From Stigmatella erecta (lineage in GTDB: Bacteria > Myxococcota > Myxococcia > Myxococcales > Myxococcaceae): a stretch of DNA of 64,000 nt. Below are positions 27,438 to 36,101 of the stretch, in pieces. Each line of letters starts with the position of its first letter. Positions within the stretch are counted from its first letter, which is position 1. The DNA lies in contig NZ_FOIJ01000002.1 in assembly GCF_900111745.1 (NCBI RefSeq), positions 806,001-870,000 of the forward strand, in the 5' to 3' direction. Under the pieces are notes generated by a model. That model had not been told where the DNA came from. It saw nothing but the letters and a program-made list of their open reading frames with translations, and searched no databases. The position numbers and the translations under genes are program-made.

Positions 27438-27625
27438 GCCGTACCGTGGTTCCCAGGAGCCCCACGAGGCCCTGTGCCCTCTCTCCTTCACAGGGGAGAG
27501 GTGCTTGAAGGCCGTGTGCAATGGCGGCCAGCCCCCGCACCTGGTGCTTGCCGTGCCGCCAACATGTGGCTACGAGTCTCCCCCCCCCTCGCGTTGAAGC
27601 GGGCCGGAAAGGAAGACGCGTACCT

Positions 27626-28450
27626 ATGCAGCGAATCCTCTCGGTGGTTCTGGGTCTTACGGTCGTGGCGGGATTCGCCACGGGCTGCGCCACACAGCGC
27701 ATCAAGGCGGAGAAGGCCGTCGCGCGCACCCTCATCTCGGACGAGCAGGAGGAACAGCTCGGCGCGCAGGTGAAGCAGCAGCTCGAGCAGGAAGAGAAAA
27801 TCCAGTACGTCCAGGACGCGGCCGTCACGCAGTACGTGAACAGCGTGGCCACCCCCATTCTCCGGGCGGCCAACAAGGACCGCTCCGGGGTGAAGTGGCA
27901 GGTCTTCGTCATCAATGATCCGAAGACGGTGAACGCCTTCGCCACGCCCGGCGGCTACCTCTACGTCTACACGGGGCTCATCCTCGCGGCGGACAACGAG
28001 GCGGAGCTCGCAGGGGTGCTGGCGCACGAGGCGGGCCACGTCGTGGGCCGCCACTCGGCGCGCGCCATGGTGAACGCCTACGGCCTCCAGGCGCTGAGCG
28101 AGCTGGCGCTGGGCAAGAACCCGGGCATGGCGGCGCAGATCGCCGCGCAGCTGGCCGGCACGGGCGCGCAGCTGGCGCACGGCCGCAGCGAGGAGACGGA
28201 GGCCGACGAGTACGGCGCGCGCTACAGCACCGCTGCGGGCTATGACCCCAAGGGCCTCATCACCTTCTTCGACAAGCTGCGGCAGCAGGAGGGCAACACG
28301 CCCGGCGTGCTCAAGTGGCTGAGCACGCACCCCACCAGCGCCGACCGCATCTCCCACCTCCAGCAGTACATCAGCCAGAACCGGCTGAGCGGCGCGAACG
28401 TGGGCGCCGACCGCATCGGCCCCATCAAGCAGCGCCTGAAGAGCCCGTAG
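27626..28450 (+). CDS. M48 family metalloprotease lipoprotein
   Basis: This 274-residue protein has a lipoprotein signal ending FATGC (Cys21) and the zinc motif HEAGH at 134-138, with ETEADEYG supplying the third ligand. It belongs to the M48B/BepA-YcaL-LoiP type of periplasmic proteases that monitor outer-membrane protein assembly. The ATG at 27626 is chosen since the upstream in-frame codons would bury the signal. It ends with a short segment after the catalytic domain and lacks the TPR region of BepA. Confidence 0.92.
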   Translation: MQRILSVVLGLTVVAGFATGCATQRIKAEKAVARTLISDEQEEQLGAQVKQQLEQEEKIQYVQDAAVTQYVNSVATPILRAANKDRSGVKWQVFVINDPKTVNAFATPGGYLYVYTGLILAADNEAELAGVLAHEAGHVVGRHSARAMVNAYGLQALSELALGKNPGMAAQIAAQLAGTGAQLAHGRSEETEADEYGARYSTAAGYDPKGLITFFDKLRQQEGNTPGVLKWLSTHPTSADRISHLQQYISQNRLSGANVGADRIGPIKQRLKSP

Positions 28451-28462
28451 CGCGCAGGCCCC

Positions 28463-29512
28463 TCAGTGCACGGTGGGCCCGCGCGGCCCCTCGGGCCCAT
28501 CGGCCTCGGGGGGCAGCCCCCGGGCCACGCGCCGCTTCCAGCGCCAGAAGGCGTAGCGCGTCTTGCGCGCGCTGCTGGCGCTCTTGGCCGCCCCGGGCGT
28601 CTTGAGGGGCGGCTCGAGCGGTGAGGGCTCTCCGGGCGCCCGGGCGCCCTTGGCCTTCGAGCGCACATCCTGCGAGGCATGCTCCAGGATGGCGTTCACC
28701 TCGCCGCCGACGATGAAGATGAGGCCGCTGATGTAGAGCCACGTCAGCAGCACCACCACGCCGCCGATGGAGCCGTACGTCACGTTGTAGTTGCCGAACG
28801 TGTCCACGTACTGGGTGAAGCCCCAGGTGCTCACCAGCCACAGCCCCGTGCCCAGCAGGGAACCCGGGGTGATGTACTTGAAGCGCTGCTTCACGTCCGG
28901 CAGCACGTAGTAGCAGAGCGCCAGCATCAGCATTACCAGCGAGGCGGTGAACGGCCAGCGCAGCCAGGACCAGACGGCGTGGAACTCGTCGATGAGCTGC
29001 AGCTTCCCGGCGATCCACTGGCCCAGCTTTCCGCCCAGCAGGAACACCGTGAAGGACAGGGGCAGCAGCAGCGTGCCCACCAGCGTCATCAGCATGGCCA
29101 CGCCCTGCGTCTTCCACAGGGGCCGGGACTCCGGCACGTCGTAGGCGAGGTTGAGCGCCTTGCGCAGCGCATCCACCCCGCGCGAGGCCGACCAGAGCGC
29201 CACCACCAGGCCCAGCGTCAGCAGCTTGGGCCGGGGCTGGTTCACCAGCGCGCTCAGGTGCTCGTGGATGAGCGAGAACGCATCCCCCGGCACCAGCGGG
29301 GCGATGCGCTCCACCATGGCCTCCGCCGTCCCGTGGGCGAAGGGCAGATAGGCCGCCAGCGTGACGAGGAAGAACAGGAACGGAAAGAGCGAGAAGAGGA
29401 AGTAGTACGAGAGCTGCGCGGCGCAGTCGGTGACCGTGTCCTCCTCGAACTCCTTGATGAACCGCCGGCCGAACTCACGCCACGAGAGGTGTTTGAGCTT
29501 GAACAGTCGCAT
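28463..29512 (-). CDS. YihY/BrkB family inner-membrane protein
   Basis: This 349-residue protein has five or six membrane helices and the YihY/virulence-factor-BrkB signature: an N-terminal helix with DCAAQLSYYFLFSLFPFLFFLVTL and the C-terminal TWLYISGLIFIVGGEVNAIL. A good GGAGGG site fixes the start at 29512. After residue about 290 there is a basic cytoplasmic tail rich in Ala, Lys and Pro. The family's function is not settled; once annotated as RNase BN, which was wrong. Convergent with the M48 gene, 12 bases apart. Confidence 0.9.
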   Translation of the reverse strand: MRLFKLKHLSWREFGRRFIKEFEEDTVTDCAAQLSYYFLFSLFPFLFFLVTLAAYLPFAHGTAEAMVERIAPLVPGDAFSLIHEHLSALVNQPRPKLLTLGLVVALWSASRGVDALRKALNLAYDVPESRPLWKTQGVAMLMTLVGTLLLPLSFTVFLLGGKLGQWIAGKLQLIDEFHAVWSWLRWPFTASLVMLMLALCYYVLPDVKQRFKYITPGSLLGTGLWLVSTWGFTQYVDTFGNYNVTYGSIGGVVVLLTWLYISGLIFIVGGEVNAILEHASQDVRSKAKGARAPGEPSPLEPPLKTPGAAKSASSARKTRYAFWRWKRRVARGLPPEADGPEGPRGPTVH

Positions 29513-29637
29513 CCACCCTCCCTCCACCTGGGGGGATGAAGGTGGGGACGAGCCAGCCGCCGTGCAGCAGGCAGGCAGCCAAGCCCTCGCGGCCAGCCGC
29601 CTTTCTCCAGGACGCCCGTCAAAGGCTGCTAGATTCG

Positions 29638-30174
29638 ATGGCCGCCATGCGCCCCCTGCTCCCGCTGCTCCTCGTGCTGCTCGCTGGACCCGCCGCCGCC
29701 CAGAAGTCCGGCGCGGCCATCCGCTGCAAAGAGGACCACACCGCCTGCAAGGAAGACTGCACCATCGAGTTCGGCGGCAGCTCGCGCACCTACAACAAGC
29801 TCGGGACGTGCCTGCAGAAGTGCGCGAACACGTTCGGCGAGTGCAAGGAGCGCCACTTCTCCCTGCAGCAGAACGACATCGAGCCCTCCCGGATGTCCTC
29901 CCCGCCCCCGCCTCCGGAGGAGCCTCCGGAGCGGTCCTCCTCGACCTCCACCTCGGACCTGGACGAGGACGCCGCCCCTAGCTCCACCGGGCGCAAGGGC
30001 GTCTACCGCGCGTCCGAGGCCGCCCCGCCCGCCCCGGCGCCCGAGGAAGAGGAGCTGGAGCCCCTGAGCGAGGAGGCCGCCCCGGCCCCGCCGCCCAAGC
30101 CCGCGCCCAAGCGCCCCGAGGCGCCCAAGGAGCCCCCGAAGCCCAAGAAGAAGGATCTGTCCGAGTGGGACTGA
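29638..30174 (+). CDS. Secreted cysteine-containing protein with Pro/Glu-rich tail
   Basis: I do not recognise this 178-residue protein. It has a signal peptide (LLPLLLVLLAGPAAAQ) and a small domain with six cysteines in about 45 residues (RCKEDHTACKEDC ... CLQKCANTFGEC), likely disulfide-bonded. The second half is low complexity, rich in Pro, Glu, Ala and Lys. A second ATG at 29647 is equally possible as start. It is divergent from the YihY gene. Confidence 0.65.
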   Translation: MAAMRPLLPLLLVLLAGPAAAQKSGAAIRCKEDHTACKEDCTIEFGGSSRTYNKLGTCLQKCANTFGECKERHFSLQQNDIEPSRMSSPPPPPEEPPERSSSTSTSDLDEDAAPSSTGRKGVYRASEAAPPAPAPEEEELEPLSEEAAPAPPPKPAPKRPEAPKEPPKPKKKDLSEWD

Positions 30175-30202
30175 GCCCCGGGGGCCTCGCGGAGGCCCCG
30201 GC

Positions 30203-31222
30203 TCACTGGGCCAGTTGCCGGAGCGCCCACTGCGCGGCGCTCCGCACCGCCTCGCTCGGCTCCTCGCTGAGCTTCTCCAGCAGCACCCGGGCCTGCTCCT
30301 GCCGGGAAGCGCCCAGCGCGTAGATGGCGTTGCGCCGCAGCCCGTCGTAGCGCGCCCGCGCGAGCGCCGTGCCCGGGATGAACTGCGCGTACTGCTCGGG
30401 GGTGAGGCCCGCCAGCTCCATCACCCCCAGCCCCGCGACGGCCCGGGGCGCGAAGCGCGCGTGCTCCGCGAAGACGGGCTTTCGGTTGAGCGGGCACACG
30501 TCCTGGCAGATGTCACAGCCGAAGACGAGGTTGTCCATCATGACGCGGAAGGACTCGGGCACCTCGTGCGCCCGGTTCTCGATGGTCTGGTAGGACAGGC
30601 AGGCCCGCGCATCCACGCGCCCGTTGCCCACCAGCGCCCCCGAGGGGCAGGACATGATGCACTTGCGGCACGAGCCACACCGGTCCGCCGCCGGCCCCTC
30701 GCCATAGGCATCCACCTCCCGGTCGAGGATGACCGTGGCCAGCAGCACCCACGAGCCGTAGCGCTCGGTGATGAAGCAGCCGTTCTTCCCCACGTAGCCG
30801 AGCCCCGCGCGCGCCGCCCACACCTTCTCCATGAGGGGGCCGCTGTCCACGCCGCCGTAGGTGCCGATGCCGGGGTAGCCCTCCTGGAGCGCCTTGCGGA
30901 AGGCCTTCATCCGGTCCTTCAGCGTCGAGTGGTAGTCGCGCCCCCGGGCGTAGCGGGCGATGGGCGAGTCCACGGCCTCCGGGTCATCCCGGTAGTAGTT
31001 GTTGGCGAAGGACACCACCGTCTTCGCCCCCGGCAGGAGCAGGCGGACATCGAGCCGTTCCGCGGCGCGCTCTCCCATCCAGTCCATGTCCGCGGCGTAG
31101 CCGGCCTCCACCCAGGAGCAGAGCACCTCCGCGGGGATGGGCTCCGCGCGCGAGAAGCCCACCAGGTCGAAGCCCACGGCTTCGGCGAGCTGGCGCAACC
31201 AGGTGGTGGGCAAGGAACTCAA
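30203..31222 (-). CDS. queG: Epoxyqueuosine reductase
   Basis: QueG reduces epoxyqueuosine in tRNA to queuosine with cobalamin and two 4Fe-4S clusters. The 339-residue protein has the N-terminal YARGRDYHSTLKDRMKAF region, the cluster motifs CGSCRKCIMSCPSGAL and CDICQDVCPLNRK, and a C-terminal HEAT-like segment. The next gene downstream in the genome's reading order upstream on this strand is a cobalamin adenosyltransferase, a fitting B12 neighbour. Confidence 0.95.
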   Translation of the reverse strand: MSSLPTTWLRQLAEAVGFDLVGFSRAEPIPAEVLCSWVEAGYAADMDWMGERAAERLDVRLLLPGAKTVVSFANNYYRDDPEAVDSPIARYARGRDYHSTLKDRMKAFRKALQEGYPGIGTYGGVDSGPLMEKVWAARAGLGYVGKNGCFITERYGSWVLLATVILDREVDAYGEGPAADRCGSCRKCIMSCPSGALVGNGRVDARACLSYQTIENRAHEVPESFRVMMDNLVFGCDICQDVCPLNRKPVFAEHARFAPRAVAGLGVMELAGLTPEQYAQFIPGTALARARYDGLRRNAIYALGASRQEQARVLLEKLSEEPSEAVRSAAQWALRQLAQ

Positions 31223-31258
31223 GCCACTCCTTTCTACCCTCCCCGCCCCCCGGAGAGG

Positions 31259-31819
31259 CTATTTCGTGGGCTTCTCCGGTATCCACTTCACATCCGCGAC
31301 GCCTGCCCGGTGGTTGGCCACCCGGGCCATGACGAAGAGCAGGTCCGACAGGCGGTTGAGGAACGTCACCACCTCCGTGGCCACCTTCCCCTCGCGCACC
31401 AGGGGGATGGCCCGCCGCTCGGCCCGGCGGCACACCGTGCGCGCCAGGTGCAGCGCGCCCGACGCCTGGCTGCCTCCCGGCAGGATGAAGTGCGTCATCT
31501 TCGGCAGCTCCTCCTCGAACGCGTCGATGGCCGCCTCCATGGCCTCGACCCACGCCGCCTGGAGCACCGGAATGTACGAGGAGGCCTTGGTGCCCGTGGG
31601 CGTCGCCAGCACCGCGCCCACCGTGAAGAGCTGCTCCTGGAGCCGCTGCAGCAGCGCATCCAGGTCCGCCGGGGGCGAGAACCCGCGCGCCAGGCCCAGC
31701 GTCGCGTTCAGCTCATCCACCTCGCCGTACGCATCCACCCGCTCGTCGTCCTTGGGAACCCGCCCGCCGCCAAAGAGCCCCGTCTCTCCCGTGTCGCCGC
31801 TCTTCGTGTAGATCTTCAT
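31259..31819 (-). CDS. Cob(I)yrinic acid a,c-diamide adenosyltransferase, PduO type
   Basis: This 186-residue enzyme makes adenosylcobalamin from ATP and cob(I)alamin. The N-terminus [21 protein letters not shown] with the ATP loop, [12 protein letters not shown], and the C-terminal [11 protein letters not shown] and [14 protein letters not shown] are the PduO-type signatures. It precedes queG by 36 bases on the same strand, so the two cobalamin-related genes are probably co-transcribed. Confidence 0.95.
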   Translation of the reverse strand: MKIYTKSGDTGETGLFGGGRVPKDDERVDAYGEVDELNATLGLARGFSPPADLDALLQRLQEQLFTVGAVLATPTGTKASSYIPVLQAAWVEAMEAAIDAFEEELPKMTHFILPGGSQASGALHLARTVCRRAERRAIPLVREGKVATEVVTFLNRLSDLLFVMARVANHRAGVADVKWIPEKPTK

Positions 31820-31873
31820 GGGCGCCCTTCTACCTCCGCCGGACGGTTTCTTGCGCTCGCACCTACCCATGCC

Positions 31874-31886
31874 TACAAAAGAGCAT
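31874..31886 (+). promoter_or_regulatory. Possible -10 element placing thyA mRNA start at its ATG
   Basis: TACAAA at 31874-31879 is preceded at 17 bases by TTGCGC. A transcript from this pair would start about at the thyA ATG (31885), giving a leaderless or nearly leaderless mRNA; only a weak AAGAG lies before the ATG. Tentative. Confidence 0.25.
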
Positions 31887-32679
31887 GAGGCAATACCTGG
31901 ACCTACTGGACCGCGTCCTGAAGGACGGCACGAGGCGAGGGGACCGCACGGGGACTGGAACGCTCAGCGTGTTCGGGCCCCAGCTCCGGTTTGATCTCTC
32001 CCAGGGCTTCCCGCTCGTCACCACGAAGAAGCTCCACGTGAAGTCCATCATCCACGAGCTGCTGTGGATGCTGCGGGGCGACACCAGCGTGCGCTCGCTC
32101 CAGGCCGCAGGTGTCACCATCTGGGACGAGTGGGCCGACGCCGAGGGCAACCTCGGCCCCGTGTACGGCCACCAGTGGCGCTCTTGGTCCGGGCCCCAGG
32201 GCCAGTCCATCGATCAGATGCGGGGGCTCGTGGAGGGGCTGCGCAAGAGCCCCGAGTCGCGGCGCCACATCGTCAGCGCGTGGAACGTGGCGGACCTGCC
32301 CGCCATGAAGCTGCCGCCCTGCCACGTGCTCTTCCAGTTTTACGTGGCCAACGGGCGCCTGTCCTGCCAGCTCTACCAGCGCAGCGCGGACCTCTTCCTG
32401 GGGCTGCCCTTCAACATCGCCTCCTACTCGCTGCTGACGATGATGGTGGCGCAGGCCACGGGGCTCATCCCCCACGAGTTCATCCACACGCTGGGCGATG
32501 CGCACCTGTACCTCAACCACGTGGAGCAGGCGCGCACGCAGCTCTCCCGCGAGCCGCGCCCCCTGCCCCGCATGGTGCTCAACCCCGAGGTGAAGGACCT
32601 CTTCGCCTTCCGGTACGAGGACTTCACGCTCCAGGCGTACGAGCCCCACCCCGCCATCAAGGCCCCCGTGGCCGTATGA
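31885..32679 (+). CDS. thyA: Thymidylate synthase
   Basis: ThyA makes dTMP from dUMP with methylenetetrahydrofolate. The 264-residue length equals the E. coli enzyme. Motifs: [29 protein letters not shown], the active-site [12 protein letters not shown] with the nucleophilic Cys, and [20 protein letters not shown]. Its stop overlaps the folA start (ATGA). Confidence 0.98.
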   Translation: MRQYLDLLDRVLKDGTRRGDRTGTGTLSVFGPQLRFDLSQGFPLVTTKKLHVKSIIHELLWMLRGDTSVRSLQAAGVTIWDEWADAEGNLGPVYGHQWRSWSGPQGQSIDQMRGLVEGLRKSPESRRHIVSAWNVADLPAMKLPPCHVLFQFYVANGRLSCQLYQRSADLFLGLPFNIASYSLLTMMVAQATGLIPHEFIHTLGDAHLYLNHVEQARTQLSREPRPLPRMVLNPEVKDLFAFRYEDFTLQAYEPHPAIKAPVAV

Positions 32680-33158
32680 CGCTGTCCGCCATCGCGGCCA
32701 TGGCCGCCAACCGGGTGATTGGCGCGAACAACCAGCTGCCCTGGCGCCTGCCCGCGGACCTCGCCCGCTTCAAGCGGCTCACCCTGGGGCACACCCTCAT
32801 CCTGGGCCGGAAGACCTACGAGTCCATCGGCCGGCCCCTGCCGGGCCGCACCCTCGTGGTGGTGACGCGCCAGCGGGATTACGCCCCCGCGGGCGTCCAG
32901 GTGGTCCACTCGGTGGAGGAGGCGCTCGCGCGGGCCGCCGGGGACAGCGAGGCCTTCATCGCCGGGGGCGCGGACCTCTACGCGCAGACCCAAGGCCTGT
33001 GGAACCGGCTCTACCTCACCCGCATCGAGCGGGACTTCCCGGGCGATGCCTGGTTTCCCGAGGTGGACCTCTCGGGCTGGCGGCTCGCCGCCGAGGAGCA
33101 CCATCCGGCGGAGGGCGAGACCGGGCTTCCCCACGCCTTCCTCACCTACGAGCGGTGA
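32676..33158 (+). CDS. folA: Dihydrofolate reductase
   Basis: FolA regenerates tetrahydrofolate from the dihydrofolate made by ThyA, and the two genes overlap by 4 bases. The 160-residue protein has [28 protein letters not shown] with the Trp and acidic active-site residue, [17 protein letters not shown] and the NADPH-binding [10 protein letters not shown]. It is a standard chromosomal type. Confidence 0.97.
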   Translation: MTLSAIAAMAANRVIGANNQLPWRLPADLARFKRLTLGHTLILGRKTYESIGRPLPGRTLVVVTRQRDYAPAGVQVVHSVEEALARAAGDSEAFIAGGADLYAQTQGLWNRLYLTRIERDFPGDAWFPEVDLSGWRLAAEEHHPAEGETGLPHAFLTYER

Positions 33159-33251
33159 GCAGACAGGCGCGCGCCGAGCGCCGGGTCCGTCTGGAATTGA
33201 GTCTGACTCGCAGAATTGAGTGAAACACCTCTGGCTGGTACAACCGAGGGT

Positions 33252-35108
33252 GTGAATCGCGCATCCATCGCCCTGGGGTTGTTCCTGCTCATCGCACTCC
33301 CCTCGGCGGTCCATGCGGAGGAAGCCGCGTCCGAGGGGCGGACGTGGCACCGGCTGGTGGGCATCCTCCAGTACCTGGAAGCCGATTACCCGGCCGCCGT
33401 CGAATCCCAGTCCGAGTTCGAGCTGACGGAGCAGAAGAGCTTCATCGCCGAGGCGATGGGGGCCGCGCAGGAGCTGGGCCCCGCCGGACAGGGATTCCTG
33501 CAGCGGCTCCAGGCGGTGAAGGCGCGCGTGGATCAGGGCACGGATCCCGAGGGCGTGAGCCGCGACTGCGGCGCGCTCGTGGAGGACCTGGTGCTCGCGG
33601 GGGGCCTGGCCCGCAGCCCGCGCCGGGTGCCGGATCTCTCCCAGGGCGAGCGCCTGTTCCAGGTGGCCTGCGCCTCGTGCCACGGCGCGGATGGGCGCGC
33701 CCAGGTGCCCATCGCCCAGACGATGGAGCCGCAGCCGGCCAACTTCCATGATCCGGAGACGATGGCGGGGCTCACCCCCTACAAGGCCTTCAACACCACC
33801 AGCTTCGGCGTGCCCGGCACGGCGATGCCGGGCTTCCCCACGCTCTCCGAGGAGGAGCGCTGGTCGCTGGCCTTCTTCCTGTTCACCCTGCGCCAGCCGC
33901 CGTGCGAGGGCGTGCCCCCGCGCGCCTCGCTGGAGCGCCTGGCCACCGCCACGGACCCGGAGCTGGTGGCGGAGCACGGCGGGCAGCACCTGGCCTGCCT
34001 GCGGCGGAAGCTGCCGGACGCGGACGAGGAGCGCTCGCTGCTGACGGCGCGGGGCGAGGTGGAGAACGCCCTGCGCAAGGGCGCCGCCGGGGACTTCCTG
34101 GGCGCGCGCAACGCGCTGCTGGATGCGTACCTCACCGGCCTGGAGCCCGTGGAGGTGAAGCTGAGCGCAAGGGACCCCGAGCTGGTGCGGCGCCTGGAGG
34201 AGGCCTTCCTGCACGCGCGGCTCGCCGCCGAGCAGGGCAGCCCACACCTGCAGGACGAGGGGCGGGAGCTCTTGTCGCTGCTGGATCAGGCGCGGCGGGG
34301 CAGCGGCACCACGGCGGGCTTCCTGTCCGTCGTGTGGCTCACCCTGTTCATCCTGCTGCGCGAGGGCTTCGAGGCCACCATCATCGTCACGGCCCTGCTG
34401 GCCGCGCTGCGCAAGATGGAGGCCACGCGCCATGCCCGCGTCGTCCACGCCGGGTGGGTGTCCGCGCTCGCCGTGGGCGCGCTGGCGTTCCTCTTTGGCC
34501 AGCACCTGCTCGCGGGGGCCAACCGCGAGCTGCTCGAGGGCGTGGCGGCGCTCGTCGCGGTGGCCATGCTCCTGTACGCGGCGCTGTGGCTCAACGCGCG
34601 CGCCAACGTGAGCCACTTCATGGGCGAGCTGCGCCAGAAGATGCAGGGGGCGCTCGGCCGGGGCAGCGCGGTGGGCGTGTTCACCATCGCCTTCACCGCG
34701 GTGCTGCGCGAGAGCTTCGAGACGGCGCTCTTCCTCCAGGGCCTGGCGCTCGACTCGGCCCCGGGCGTGGCCTGGGGCACCGCGGCGGGCCTAGTGGCGC
34801 TCGTCGCCCTGGTCTTCTTCGTGCACCGCGTGGGCTACAAGCTGCCCATGAAGACGCTCTTCAAGGCCTCCACGGGGGTGCTCGTCGCCACCGCGGTGAT
34901 GCTGCTGGGCAAGGGGCTGCACGCGCTCCAGGAGATCGCCCTGCTGCCGCTGGCGCCCATCCCCTTCGTGACCGTGGAGCTGCTGGGCATCTACCCGGAC
35001 GCGGTGTCGTTCATGCCGCAGCTCGTGCTGGCCCTCTGCCCCCTGGTGCTGTTCCTCATCCGCCGGAGCCGGACCGCGCGGCTGGCCGGGGCCTCCCCCC
35101 AGGGCTGA
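33252..35108 (+). CDS. Cytochrome c / FTR1 iron permease fusion
   Basis: This protein joins an exported cytochrome c domain to an FTR1-type ferric-iron permease. The N-terminal part has a signal peptide (LFLLIALPSAVHA), a helical region and a heme site ACASCHG with downstream GTAMPGFP as the likely methionine ligand region. The second half has seven membrane helices with the two REXXE iron motifs, REGFE and RESFE. A cytochrome beside FTR1 suggests redox-coupled ferrous-iron uptake, as proposed for EfeU-like systems. I choose the GTG at 33252 because it gives a normal signal peptide; a TTG at 33216 would add 12 residues. Confidence 0.88.
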   Translation: MNRASIALGLFLLIALPSAVHAEEAASEGRTWHRLVGILQYLEADYPAAVESQSEFELTEQKSFIAEAMGAAQELGPAGQGFLQRLQAVKARVDQGTDPEGVSRDCGALVEDLVLAGGLARSPRRVPDLSQGERLFQVACASCHGADGRAQVPIAQTMEPQPANFHDPETMAGLTPYKAFNTTSFGVPGTAMPGFPTLSEEERWSLAFFLFTLRQPPCEGVPPRASLERLATATDPELVAEHGGQHLACLRRKLPDADEERSLLTARGEVENALRKGAAGDFLGARNALLDAYLTGLEPVEVKLSARDPELVRRLEEAFLHARLAAEQGSPHLQDEGRELLSLLDQARRGSGTTAGFLSVVWLTLFILLREGFEATIIVTALLAALRKMEATRHARVVHAGWVSALAVGALAFLFGQHLLAGANRELLEGVAALVAVAMLLYAALWLNARANVSHFMGELRQKMQGALGRGSAVGVFTIAFTAVLRESFETALFLQGLALDSAPGVAWGTAAGLVALVALVFFVHRVGYKLPMKTLFKASTGVLVATAVMLLGKGLHALQEIALLPLAPIPFVTVELLGIYPDAVSFMPQLVLALCPLVLFLIRRSRTARLAGASPQG

Positions 35109-35183
35109 CGGGGCCCGGAAAGCACCCGGGCTCCCCCGGAAGCCCTGAACCGCCAGGGGCAAAGCCCGCTAGGCTGGGCCCCC

Positions 35184-35894
35184 ATGTTCCTGCTGAGACT
35201 TGCCCTGGGCCTGGCCCTGCTGGCCCCGTGCGTGGGGCTCGCCCAGCCCGCCGATGCCCCTGCCGCGTCCTCCCCGGCGGAGATGGAGGAGCTGACGCCT
35301 CCCCCGCTCGTCTCCGCCCCCGGGGAGCCCGAGGCCCCGCCGCCCCCCGCCGCGGCCCTGTTTCCCCGCAGGCTGGAGCCCAAGCCGCCGCACGGCCCCG
35401 GCCTCGTCGCGGGCCGGATCATGCTGGAGTTGCTCGCGGGGGCGGTGGGCGGCGCGGGCATCGGGGCCGTGAGCGCCCTGGTGGGCGCCAGCCTCATCTC
35501 CAACGCCTGCAACAACGACGACAGCCTGGACTGCATCGTCCCCCTCATCATGGTGGGCGGCGCGGGGGCCCTGCTCGGGGTGCCACTGGGGGTATCCGGC
35601 GCGGGCAAGCTGCTGCACGGGCGCGGTCAGTTCTGGCCCACCCTCATTGGCACCGTGGCGGGCGCGGGCGCGGGGCTGGTGGGAGGCCTGGCCAGCGGCA
35701 GCGAGGCGGTGCTCGTCGTGGGGCTGAGCGCGGGCCCCGTGGTGGGGGCCATCCTCGGGTACGAACTGTCCCACCTCGTCACCTGGTTCCCGGGCGTGAA
35801 GCGCTCCAACCCCCAGGCCGGCGTCGCGATCATCCCCTCGATCGCGGCCCTGCCCAGAGGGGGGGTGCTGGGCGGGCTCTCAGGCCGGTTCTGA
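35184..35894 (+). CDS. Glycine-rich membrane protein of unknown function
   Basis: I do not recognise this 236-residue protein. It has a signal-like N-terminus (LLRLALGLALLAPCVGLAQ), a Pro-rich linker and then four Gly/Ala-rich hydrophobic segments (IMLELLAGAVGGAGIGAVSAL, IMVGGAGALLGVPLGVSGAG, IGTVAGAGAGLVGGLA, VGLSAGPVVGAILGYEL). Such glycine-zipper-like segments are common in small outer- or inner-membrane proteins of myxobacteria. A short CNNDDSLDC loop could hold a disulfide. Confidence 0.6.
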   Translation: MFLLRLALGLALLAPCVGLAQPADAPAASSPAEMEELTPPPLVSAPGEPEAPPPPAAALFPRRLEPKPPHGPGLVAGRIMLELLAGAVGGAGIGAVSALVGASLISNACNNDDSLDCIVPLIMVGGAGALLGVPLGVSGAGKLLHGRGQFWPTLIGTVAGAGAGLVGGLASGSEAVLVVGLSAGPVVGAILGYELSHLVTWFPGVKRSNPQAGVAIIPSIAALPRGGVLGGLSGRF

Positions 35895-35902
35895 ACCGAT
35901 GG

Positions 35903-35997
35903 CCTGTAAGCACCCGAGAATCTCCAGTCCAGGCCCCTGTAAGAAGTGCCGGTTTCCACCCCTAAGCATGGTGCCTCTCCAACGCAAGTGCCTGTAT
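35903..35997. promoter_or_regulatory. Repeated CCTGTA elements upstream of the sigma-54 promoter
   Basis: CCTGTAAG occurs at 35903-35910 and 35936-35943, and CCTGTATT at 35991-35998; AAGTGCC occurs at 35944-35950 and 35986-35992. They lie 30-125 bases upstream of the -24 element, where enhancer-binding proteins normally bind. The match is visual only. Confidence 0.3.
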
Positions 35998-36025
35998 TCA
36001 TGGGGAAACGTCGTTTCAAAGGCGT

Positions 36026-36041
36026 TGGCACCCCCCTTGCT
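36026..36041 (+). promoter_or_regulatory. Sigma-54 (-24/-12) promoter of the RpoH-like gene
   Basis: TGGCAC, five bases, then TTGCT match the RpoN consensus with the GG and GC doublets exactly spaced. Transcription would begin near 36052, about 50 bases before the ATG at 36102. Confidence 0.75.
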
Positions 36042-36101
36042 AAACACATCCTGCGTGCAGTCGCAGCGGTTCTAAGCGTCCTCCACCCCCTAGGAGACAC
36101 C

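Noticed and set aside
27473..27505. Hairpin-like CCTCTC / GGAGAGG after the superoxide dismutase gene
   Set aside because: The stem is short, the loop irregular and no T-run follows; not strong enough to call a terminator.
31885..33158. thyA-folA pair as a trimethoprim-resistance cassette
   Set aside because: No attC site, integrase or composition shift is seen; both proteins look like ordinary chromosomal enzymes.
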